DNA from: Pythium myriotylum
Lineage: Eukaryota; Oomycota; Peronosporomycetes; Pythiales; Pythiaceae
Assembly: GCA_023091665.1 (NCBI GenBank)
Contig: JALJCQ010000018.1
Span: 1 to 64,000 of the forward strand
Reading direction: 5' to 3'
DNA: 64,000 nucleotides
The notes under the pieces are model-generated. The model was not told the origin of the DNA. It ran no database searches and was given only the letters and a program-made list of their open reading frames with translations. Position 1 is the first letter of the stretch; each line of letters begins with the position of its first letter. This document shows positions 43,016 to 51,329 of the stretch, piece by piece. The position numbers and the translations under genes are program-made.

Positions 43016-45175
43016 TCAAAGCAAATCCATGCATGAAAACCAATAGCTTCCTGACATTGCGTCAAAGGTGTCTTCTTTGCGCGGCATAGGAATTGCTGGC
43101 AAGATCGTGTTGTTGTTCAACAGACGAAAGTCATGGACTATTCGCCATCCAACAGCTTTCTTCACACAGAAAGTCGGTGCCGAGAAAGACGAGGTACTAG
43201 GACGAATGATACCTGCCTTGACCATTTCCTTGGTCCATTCTTGGATCACCTTACGTTGCTCAGGGCTCTGTCGCCACTGAGGAACTGAGATGGGCTTTGT
43301 ACCAGGCTTGCGTTCGATGACATGTTCAATACCTTCACGGACAGGTGGCACAGTGTTCGGTAGCTCCGTTCGAAACACAGTGTCACGACGCTTCCACAGC
43401 ACATCAAAAGCTGGGTTGTCCTTCAAAGCTTCCCATCCTTGCTGCTGATACCTTGCAGCTTTCTCCGAGTCGTGTGGATTAATCATAAACACACACTCGA
43501 CATCTCCCTTGCGCAGCTCTTTGGCAAGTTTCTTCAAGGAGATGAACTTGGTATGACCCAACTCACTCTCATGTCCATGTTGACGATAGTAGTTGAAGAT
43601 CTCACGATTCTGACTTTGTCTAGCACGACGGCGATTGGCGACAAAGCGAGCGGGACGCGCCGCAGGCGTACGTAGAACAAGAGGCTCTTCAGGCTGTACA
43701 CCAGTACGTGGCGTAAGCTTTAGCTCAGCCCAATCGATGTCGGGATTCTGTTCACGAAGCCATCGCATACCAAGCAAAATGTCTTTGCCTTCAGGGATAG
43801 GCGTCACCTGAAACTTAGACGTGATCGTGGGGAAACCGGGAACTTCAAGAGACATCTTCACCATTCGACGATGGCGGTATACGGTCTGCTCATAACCGAG
43901 CTTGACTTCCATCAAGTCTTCGACCGTTTCTTGCAAGTTCAACACTTCCACCAGATCTTCTGAGACACCATTCATGCTGCAACCGTTGTCGACGAAGATG
44001 GACACATTCTTCTTCCAATTAGGCTCCATGAAAGCAAGAGCTTGGACTTCGAGAATCGCGTACAAGTTACCACTAATGTAGTGATTTGACTCCTTGTTCA
44101 GAGGACAGTCCGGAGAGATATGCCCCTTCTTCTTGCACGCATGGCAAGTGGCTTCCTTCTTCCAGTCATCGTTGTTCCTCTGAGAGTCGTGTCCTTTCTT
44201 CTTCCACTTGTTACCTTTCTTCGACATGGTAGCAGTGCCTGCAGAGTCGTGGTTCAACTTTGATGAGTTCTTCTGACCATTCTGCTTCGGCGGTTTCCCA
44301 GAATAATGCGCAAAATCGAAATTTATGGCGATCTTGATCGTATCATCCAGCGTCTTAGGACTTTCTTCCTTGATCTTTGCGGAAGTCTCAGCACGAAGGC
44401 TGTGTTGGAAATAGAAACGCTGATCAAGATCCGCGATGGGAAGTTCAGACTGCGAATGCAAGTCCTGAAACTTTGCCACATATCCATGGATCGATCCAGT
44501 GTGCTTGAGTTCAAACATTCGCTCACGAAGGTTGTGCTCAAAGTCCAATGGCTTATAGCGCTGACGCAACTTAGCCTTGAACAATTCCCACGTCTTGGGA
44601 ATCCCCGCAGCAGCACACTCTACTGCGAAGATCGTCCGAACCCAGTTCTGAACAGACTTTCCCAGATTGCCAGTGACTTCTTCAACAAAGTCTGAGGTCT
44701 CAGCATGCATCACAGCACGCTTGTTCGAGTAGTAGTCTTCCGTGTTGAAGATCCACAACTCTATGTCTTCGTTGACCTTTCCTTCATACATCGGCGGATC
44801 TCGACGACGCGTAGACCCATGAAGGTTGAGCATCTGGTTGAACTGGTTATTCGTCATCTGCATGAACGCCTGCAGCTGCGCCTGGGACTGCTGGTTCTGC
44901 TGCTGCATGAACATCATGAACTGCTGGAACACTTCCCCTGGAACTTGCCCTCCGGCAAAGTTCCCTTGATTGGCTGGAGCAGCTTGCGGAGCCTGTGGGA
45001 CTTCTCCTCCCTGATCTTGAGCGTCTTGATGCTGCATTGGCTCTGCTTGAGTTGAACGGGTTCTTGACACTGAACGAGCACGTTCAACTTCTTCAGGATC
45101 GTTCGATCTGCTTTGACGACGTGGACGTAGATTTGGTGACTCACGCTCGACTTCTCTAGCACGACGACTAGACAT
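43016..45175 (-). CDS. Gypsy Gag-protease and N-terminal RT
   Basis: The ATG at 45175 (MSSRRAREVERES) opens a 719-residue frame. A Gln/Met-rich region (about 95-135) precedes the retrotransposon Gag core (ELWIFNTEDYYSNKR, FKAKLRQRYKP). A CCHC zinc knuckle follows (CHACKKKGHISPDC), then the protease with FVDNGCSMNG, where DNG stands for the usual D(S/T)G. The start of RT (WRIVHDFRLLN) comes last. It ends at TGA at 43016-43018 within the RT motif MDLL-stop-GYYQV, consistent with one C-to-T change. Confidence 0.88.
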   Translation of the reverse strand: MSSRRAREVERESPNLRPRRQSRSNDPEEVERARSVSRTRSTQAEPMQHQDAQDQGGEVPQAPQAAPANQGNFAGGQVPGEVFQQFMMFMQQQNQQSQAQLQAFMQMTNNQFNQMLNLHGSTRRRDPPMYEGKVNEDIELWIFNTEDYYSNKRAVMHAETSDFVEEVTGNLGKSVQNWVRTIFAVECAAAGIPKTWELFKAKLRQRYKPLDFEHNLRERMFELKHTGSIHGYVAKFQDLHSQSELPIADLDQRFYFQHSLRAETSAKIKEESPKTLDDTIKIAINFDFAHYSGKPPKQNGQKNSSKLNHDSAGTATMSKKGNKWKKKGHDSQRNNDDWKKEATCHACKKKGHISPDCPLNKESNHYISGNLYAILEVQALAFMEPNWKKNVSIFVDNGCSMNGVSEDLVEVLNLQETVEDLMEVKLGYEQTVYRHRRMVKMSLEVPGFPTITSKFQVTPIPEGKDILLGMRWLREQNPDIDWAELKLTPRTGVQPEEPLVLRTPAARPARFVANRRRARQSQNREIFNYYRQHGHESELGHTKFISLKKLAKELRKGDVECVFMINPHDSEKAARYQQQGWEALKDNPAFDVLWKRRDTVFRTELPNTVPPVREGIEHVIERKPGTKPISVPQWRQSPEQRKVIQEWTKEMVKAGIIRPSTSSFSAPTFCVKKAVGWRIVHDFRLLNNNTILPAIPMPRKEDTFDAMSGSYWFSCMDLL

Positions 45176-45273
45176 AAGTCGGACTTCTCAGCGTATACGA
45201 TGTCACCGAGGATTACGAAGACGATGCTTACGCAATCCAAAAGCAATCAAGTTGAACCGAAACTTAGAAGATT

Positions 45274-45663
45274 CTACTGACGATTCGGTTTAGAAACAAA
45301 GATCTCGTCTAGACGTACTGTCGCGAAGTCTTCGGCCTTGTTCAGGAAGTTGAAAACGGCTTCGAGCTTCTTCTCGTGGTCCTTCTGAAGTTCGTCCGTG
45401 GCGAGAGCCGCACCGAGCTTGACGAACGCTTTGGTGACGCGCTTCGCCTTCTTGACGGCTTCTACTAGATCGTGCTTGCAGCGAAAGTACTTCTCAGCCG
45501 CGTTCGGATCCCCCTCAACGAGAAAGTTCTCCGTAACGTCGATGCGGCGAGGTACGCACGTCTCTAGCACCACGGGTCGCGATGGATCACCGAGGTTGAG
45601 GGACTTGTAGTTGTTGGCACGTCTCACACGACGAGTCTTCCCTTTCGCAGATGTTCGGGTCAT
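45274..45663 (-). CDS. Extra ORF upstream of gypsy gag
   Basis: The minus-strand ATG at 45663 (MTRTSAKGKTRRVRRANN) opens a 129-residue frame between the 5' LTR and gag; the frame is open further upstream to 45882. The protein is basic at the N-terminus and Lys/Glu-rich and probably helical later (LVEAVKKAKRVTKAFVKL, DHEKKLEAVFNFLNKAEDF). It ends 98 bases before the gag ATG. No family is recognised. Gypsy elements usually have no gene here, so it is unusual if translated. Confidence 0.5.
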   Translation of the reverse strand: MTRTSAKGKTRRVRRANNYKSLNLGDPSRPVVLETCVPRRIDVTENFLVEGDPNAAEKYFRCKHDLVEAVKKAKRVTKAFVKLGAALATDELQKDHEKKLEAVFNFLNKAEDFATVRLDEIFVSKPNRQ

Positions 45664-45962
45664 CCAACGAAGGTTGGTACTACACAGAGCCGGGCGGAAA
45701 CCAATACAGGTTCCACTTATGCCAACTTCTAGCTCAGGCAGACCGAGTAAGAGCACTGCTGATACGCCCGAATCTGTCCTCAACTCAGGTGAAGAGGATT
45801 TACGGTACGCAGGAGCACTCAGACTCACGGGACAGGGACTACCACACCACTTCAACTTGGTCTTGACACTGCAGGTTCGCACCCACAGATCCTTGAGCCA
45901 GCGTAGAACTGCGAGACTTGATCACCAGTCTTGGCAGAGGACTTGACCGACGAGCGCTACTA

Positions 45963-46448
45963 TGTCACAGAAGTGGGGTACTGGGCTCCTGGTGACAAGT
46001 ACGCGCTGGCTGGCTGGGTGGTTGGCTTGGTCTTGGACGAGGCTAGTCGAGGCTAGTTGAGGCTAGTTGACTTGAGAGCAAGTTGAGAAGTGAGATTGAT
46101 GTTAGAGTTTGTTTTCCTATCCTCTGTGTGGGCCTCTAGGGTGCTCTGTGCCTAGATGTCGTCTGTCCTAGATACCTTACTTTCAGTATCCAAAGTTAGC
46201 TATGTCAACTAATATGTAAGCCCTCCTACAATCTCTTGAATACAGTATGCATAGTCACTACGTCATCACCAATGTGTTGCAGCCGGGTCAGCATCACCCA
46301 TTACTCTCGGGATGCTTTTACACCACCCAGTGCATAATCCTTCCAGGACTAATCGTAGTAACTTAGTTCCAGTATAATATACTGAAACCAAATCAAGGTC
46401 GTTGCCTAACCCTTCTGACGCGAGCCATTCTTTTCTGGCTGCGTCACA
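45963..46448 (-). repeat. 5' LTR of the gypsy element
   Basis: 486 bp, apparently identical to 39966-40451. On the minus strand it leads into a segment starting TAGTAGCGCTCG, which does not look like a standard TGG primer site. Confidence 0.93.
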
Positions 46449-47342
46449 GTTCCACTAGTGCATCCTAATAGCTGGAAGCTTAGCGGGTACCGACCTGGAG
46501 GAAGTCAACGGAGAGGCCTGTTGTTGGCAACCACGGACCTAGGTCGTTTGTCTGGATAGGGGGGAGGTCATTGAAGCAAGTTGATAACACACACTACCTG
46601 AATCATCAACTGACCCGCAGCAATATCATTCTGCTGCGATTTTGTCGTCACAGATCGCGACATTGACGATTCCGCGACTGCAACCTATACCTAAGCCGAC
46701 AATACGGCGTTCTCACGCATGGGATTCCTCTCACACTTACTCTGGTACATCCAACGTCCGGTCTGAGACGAGACCCTCAACAAGGTAAAACTCACCCTGA
46801 CGTCAGACGAGATTTGTTGGCTGTTGTGGTAGGCACACCCAATATCTTGGAAGATGCGACGATTACGCACGCTTGAGTGAGACAAGTGGATGAAGGGAAC
46901 AATTGTATACCGACAGACATCAGAGGACTCTAAACCTCCCCCAAATATCTCTCTGTAAAAATGAAGAAGTGGATAGTGACGCTCTCTCGATCAAACGACC
47001 GAAGAGGGGGGGCTAAAATGTGTTCGGCAAGACATGTATGCTGGGTTTTATAGAACCTCTTTTTCTTGAGAACTCGGCGAAAATAGTACGAGATCGGAAC
47101 GCTTCGCCAACAACCAAACAAGTGGCCACTCTGGTACAGCAACCTGACGCACACACCTTGTGGTCTAGAACGCAAAATTCTTAATTCGAAACATTTATGA
47201 AGTAGGAGCGCATACTGTAACATCTGTTTGCCTGAAGGCTTCCGAATATCACGCTGACATGGATAGAGGACATCCATTTACCAGCTGTTGCCGTGGTGGA
47301 TGATAGCGAGAACTGTCACTTCATCCAGACACTTTGCTATAC
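46449..47342. other. LINE tail fragment and gene-free flank
   Basis: The first 40 bases resemble a LINE 3' tail. The remainder to the promoter of 47385 shows no gene. Confidence 0.4.
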
Positions 47343-47364
47343 TCGTCATTCTCCAACTCGCCTT
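47343..47364 (+). promoter_or_regulatory. Initiator-like element
   Basis: TCGTCATTCTCCAACTCGCC lies about 20-40 bases before the ATG at 47385 and resembles the initiator of the transporter gene. Confidence 0.5.
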
Positions 47365-47384
47365 GGACAACGCCCACAACGCCA

Positions 47385-48146
47385 ATGAAGTTCGCTGCTG
47401 TTCTCGCCCTCGCTTCCGCTGTTGCTGCGAGCGCCGTCAACGCTGCGCCGCAGATTCTCGGAGGGAGCATCGTCCCCGTGGGACAAAAGACCTACGTCGT
47501 CGGACTGCGCCCATCGACGGCGAATGCGACTTTGTGCGGCGGCGTCCTCATTTCGCCGACCAAGGTGCTCACGGCTGCGCAGTGCGCAGATAATGCGATG
47601 CTCGCTGCGATTGGATCGCACTATAATTTTGGCCACAAGGACGGCGAGATCATCAGAGTCAAGAAGCAGATGATCCATCCGCAGTACGACCCGAGCAACT
47701 TTGCTTTCGACTTTAACATCCTCGAGCTCGCGCAGGCTACCAAAGTGAAGCCAGCGAAGCTCTCATCGACCAATGCCGAGTCAATCAAGAGCTCTTCAGT
47801 GACCGCCATCGGTTGGGGACTCACGGCACAAAACGGCCATCTCTCGAAAGAACTGCGTAGCGTCAATGTGCCGATTGTGCAGGTCTCGCAGTGCCAGAAG
47901 ATGCTCAAGTTGACCAACCCGCTGCCGTCGACTCTTTTCTGCGCTGGCGGTGAACACAACAAGGACGCGTGCTCGGGCGACAACGGAGGACCTCTCATCC
48001 ACGAGGTGTCCGGCGGAGACGTCGTGATTGGACTAAACGCAGGCGGGGTTGGCTGCGGCGTCAAGGGGAACCCTGGCCTCTACTCGAATGTAGCGAGTCT
48101 CAAGAAGTGGATCCTGTCGCTTGCGCCAGACGCTGTTTTTGTGTAA
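47385..48146 (+). CDS. GIP-like catalytically dead trypsin homologue
   Basis: I chose the ATG at 47385 because it starts the conserved signal peptide (MKFAAVLALASAVAASAVNA). The 253-residue protein has QILGG at 23-27. As in 34990-35751 the triad is broken: Gln66 for His (LTAAQC), Asp109 kept, Asn200 for Ser (CSGDNGGPL). The pocket segment is GLNAGGVGCG. Loss of both His and Ser with conservation of the fold suggests a binding protein rather than an enzyme, as in Phytophthora glucanase inhibitor proteins. Its second half and 3' flank form the left arm of a 790-bp inverted repeat with 48887-49676. Confidence 0.87.
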   Translation: MKFAAVLALASAVAASAVNAAPQILGGSIVPVGQKTYVVGLRPSTANATLCGGVLISPTKVLTAAQCADNAMLAAIGSHYNFGHKDGEIIRVKKQMIHPQYDPSNFAFDFNILELAQATKVKPAKLSSTNAESIKSSSVTAIGWGLTAQNGHLSKELRSVNVPIVQVSQCQKMLKLTNPLPSTLFCAGGEHNKDACSGDNGGPLIHEVSGGDVVIGLNAGGVGCGVKGNPGLYSNVASLKKWILSLAPDAVFV

Positions 48147-48460
48147 ACGCACACGGAAGTCGAACGGTTCTTTGCTGCATAGTCTCGATATCCAAGATAC
48201 CGTGTCTGGGTCGTTGAGTGCTTGACTGTTGATCTGGTTTCGAGTACAGAATAGCAAGATGCATGGGCCGAATTTGTTCCGTTACGATTCTTCCACTACG
48301 TTTTTCATGATGATGTTATGATGAGCAAAGCAACAGCAGCGATGTCCGAGCTGACACCCGAGTCACCACTTCTGTGCGGTCACAACCGAGGCACGTGGTT
48401 ACTTCAAGTAACTTCTAGCCGCACGATTGAATCCGATGAGACTCTGCCATTCCAAGTACC
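47671..48460 (+). repeat. 790-bp inverted repeat, left arm
   Basis: Pairs with 48887-49676 in exact register (coordinates sum to 97347). The few mismatches noticed are near the outer end. It covers the 3' half of the GIP-like gene plus 314 bases of flank. Confidence 0.93.
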
Positions 48461-48886
48461 AGGTAATCATGGAATACTGTCCCGCCAACACTTCATATCC
48501 GGTACAACTCACGAGTACTCCTCATTTGGCCTCGAATGCTTCGTTTGAACGAAAGGATAGGAGCTGTGAGTGCGGCGGTACGAACTGCTCTGGATGATCT
48601 AGATGTAGCGTACTGTACATCACAGGTAGGTGCGACACATGTACGCAACACCCCGAAAATCCCTCCTAGGGTGAACCAAGTGCTTCCGAGGGCCTTTGCA
48701 GCACTGTTTCTGTTCCTCTTATCAGTCTGCATCAAAGCGAAGAATGCGCACAAACTGCTGCTCAGTCGGACAAAGATCAACATTTAGTGTATTTCAAACG
48801 GCATCGTGCACTACGATCGCTAGTGCAAGCTTTCAGTACCTCGTCATGCGTACGATTTTGACGGCATTGAGGTGTGGTCTGTATAT
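48461..48886. other. Spacer of the 790-bp fold-back
   Basis: 426 bases between the arms without a recognised gene or mobile element. Confidence 0.6.
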
Positions 48887-49676
48887 GGTACTTGGAATGG
48901 CAGAGTCTCATCGGATTCAATCGTGCGGCTAGAAGTTACTTGAAGTAACCACGTGCCTCGGTTGTGACCGCACAGAAGTGGTGACTCGGGTGTCAGCTCG
49001 GACATCGCTGCTGTTGCTTTGCTCATCATAACATCATCATGAAAAACGTAGTGGAAGAATCGTAACGGAACAAATTCGGCCCATGCATCTTGCTATTCTG
49101 TACTCGAAACCAGATCAACAGTCAAGCACTCAACGACCCAGACACGGTATCTTGGATATCGAGACTATGCAGCAAAGAACCGTTCGACTTCCGTGTGCGT
49201 TTACACAAAAACAGCGTCTGGCGCAAGCGACAGGATCCACTTCTTGAGACTCGCTACATTCGAGTAGAGGCCAGGGTTCCCCTTGACGCCGCAGCCAACC
49301 CCGCCTGCGTTTAGTCCAATCACGACGTCTCCGCCGGACACCTCGTGGATGAGAGGTCCTCCGTTGTCGCCCGAGCACGCGTCCTTGTTGTGTTCACCGC
49401 CAGCGCAGAAAAGAGTCGACGGCAGCGGGTTGGTCAACTTGAGCATCTTCTGGCACTGCGAGACCTGCACAATCGGCACATTGACGCTACGCAGTTCTTT
49501 CGAGAGATGGCCGTTTTGTGCCGTGAGTCCCCAACCGATGGCGGTCACTGAAGAGCTCTTGATTGACTCGGCATTGGTCGATGAGAGCTTCGCTGGCTTC
49601 ACTTTGGTAGCCTGCGCGAGCTCGAGGATGTTAAAGTCGAAGGCGAGGCTGTTGGGATCGAACTGTGGATGGATCA
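48887..49676 (-). repeat. 790-bp inverted repeat, right arm
   Basis: Reverse complement of 47671-48460. The arm ends at TGATCCATCC (minus strand), next to a pyrimidine-rich run. Confidence 0.93.
49201..49676 (-). pseudogene. 5'-truncated GIP-like copy
   Basis: The minus-strand frame keeps LAFDFNILELAQ, the Asn-containing GDNGGP motif and the C-terminus of 47385-48146, with changes such as NSLAFDF for SNFAFDF. The signal peptide and the first Gln/His region are missing because the copy begins at the end of the inverted repeat. The frame continues upstream through a poly-C tract into unrelated codons, so it is not a functional secreted protein. Confidence 0.88.
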
Positions 49677-49735
49677 GGGGACCTCCCCCCCCCCCCCCCC
49701 CCCCCTCCCCCCCTCCCCCCCTCTCTCTCCGGATT
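49677..49735. repeat. Poly-C/pyrimidine tract at fold-back end
   Basis: A run of more than 20 Cs, then CT-rich sequence, stands exactly at the end of the right arm. It may mark the rearrangement breakpoint or an assembly join. Confidence 0.8.
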
Positions 49736-49875
49736 GTGATCTGAGGAGAGGGGTTTGACGGCGTAAATAAATTTACTTGTAGACGGAATCTACTGGACAG
49801 CTGCCCAGAATACACTGGACGATCGGATTTGATAGAGGACAGCATTAGATTTCGCAGAGTGTTCGATGATGGCCA

Positions 49876-50875
49876 TCATGTGAGTGCCGTGGCGGACTGC
49901 CGCGCGACTTTGCGCAGTTCAGTTGCCACTGTAAGCCACACTAGCTGCACCCGCCGTCGCTTTCGTCCACGATCAGTCACCGTGGGAATGGAGACTGCGT
50001 CTCTGCACTGCTCTAAGACGCTCGCAGCATCCGCCATGGAGAGTTGGTGGATGCTGAGCCCCAAAGCCTTGGCTCGGTCATCAATCCGTGTCATGAGGAA
50101 GCGGAAATCGCTGAGCCGCTTCCTCTCGTTGCGGGTCGTGAAGTCCGCAGGCGTCTGATGTCGAAAGGGAGGCAGGCGCCGAGCTGGATCCCCACAGCAC
50201 CAATGGTCGTTTTTCATGTGCGCAAAGTACACTCGCAGCGCGGCCTCTCCCCACTCGAGGTGATTGTAGCATACCGAGACCGTGTTCGCCGCTCGCGACA
50301 TCAGATTCCACGGCAACACCATAAACGTCCTTCCAAACACCAAATCCCGCGTCGTCCCTCGTAGCATCTCCGCCGAGAGCCGTTTGTACAGACTGAATGG
50401 CATCGGATCTTTGCCTTCCTTGATCCCGCCCTGCCCAGCACCAATTTGCCTCGCTGTGCGCTTTTTCAAACCGCCGAAACGGCTCGAGAGCCCTTCCTTC
50501 AGAGTCGTTGGCATTGGGGCGTCGTTGTCGCGGAATAGAGACACAAAAGCAGAGCGATGAGTACCGTAGCTTGCAAACTTGAAATACGAATATCCACGCC
50601 ATGAAATCTTGCGCCATGATCTGATCAAAGTGAATTGCCTGCTGGCCTCGCACAGCCATCGCTGCTTGAACTCAACTTGCCGTTGGAACACCGTCGCTGT
50701 CCAGCCCCAGGCCTTCACGGAACGGGTCTTGGACAAGCTGAGGTTTCCAGACACAGAGCCATTGCAAAAAGCGGACACTAGAGCTACGGTACGCGTCACG
50801 AGACCGCAACGAAAGGCGCTCCGCAGCGATAGCATCCGCCTCGGACTCGAGCTGTGTCAGCGACGCCGGCGTCAT
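49876..50875 (-). pseudogene. Crypton-type tyrosine recombinase relic
   Basis: The N-terminal part (from 50875, MTPASLTQLESEADAIAAER, SVRFLQWL) looks like the core-binding domain of oomycete Cryptons. A main frame (50835-49876) has YGTHRSAFVSLFRD, GKDPMPFSLYKRLSAEML, FMVLPWNLMSRAANTVSVC (with the Arg of the recombinase core) and YFAHMKND (Lys). The sequence then jumps to a C-terminal region (RIDDRAKALGLSIHQL) without the HxxR and Tyr part, so the catalytic C-terminus is deleted. Frames shift near 50770. Not functional. Confidence 0.7.
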
Positions 50876-51329
50876 CTTGCACTGGGCTCAATCCAGTAAA
50901 AGGACCCCAATCTCCGAAGGCACGCATCTCTATATAGGGAAGTGTATGCTGGCCATTCTGGCATTTCCAGAAAACTCTGGACACCTGTCCAGTGAGCCCA
51001 TACTTCTGGGGGGTCCAGATCCAGTAAATTCCTGAGAATTAGGCTTTAGGAAGGCTTCTAAATCCCTACGGGAATCGGCCCGCTGTCGCGAAGCGGGATG
51101 CTCGTCTAGTCACTCGCCCAATGGCCCAAGGTTTTGGATGGGTAAGTTGAAGTTCTTGATCTGACATATTCTGTCTATCCAGAGTTAGACGTACTTTCCC
51201 TTAGGTGGAAACGGGTTCGTGTAATTTGAGAACGGACAAGAGCGGAATTTGAGGGCGGTCAAGGACCTGTTCACGGGTTGTATACTGTAGGCGCCGCGTC
51301 GTGCTACCCGATCGAGTTGAAGAGGACAC
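50876..51329. other. Gene-free sequence between Crypton and LINE
   Basis: No gene is seen. The sequence TCTGGACACCTGTCCAG near 50974 resembles others beside the Crypton at about 49790 (CTACTGGACAGCTGCC), and may belong to its ends. Confidence 0.3.

Larger units (their letters stand above)
39966..46448 (-). mobile_element. Ty3/gypsy chromodomain retrotransposon, near-intact
   Basis: A 6,483-bp element on the minus strand is bounded by two 486-bp LTRs that appear identical. Internally it carries an extra small ORF, then one Gag-protease-RT-RNase H-integrase-chromodomain frame of about 1,590 codons interrupted by a single TGA. A purine-rich tract (GAAGGGAGG on the minus strand) lies next to the 3' LTR. 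The 5-base flanks (CACGG and GTTCC) do not match. Similarity of the right flank to a LINE 3' tail (ACTAGTGCATCCTAATAG) suggests insertion into a LINE on that side only. Confidence 0.95.

Noticed and set aside
43016..43018. TGA as a programmed readthrough or selenocysteine codon
   Set aside because: No structural element was seen, the site lies inside a conserved RT motif, and one C-to-T change explains it more simply.
39961..46453. A 5-bp target duplication for the gypsy element
   Set aside because: The bases next to the LTRs are CACGG on the left and GTTCC on the right and do not match.
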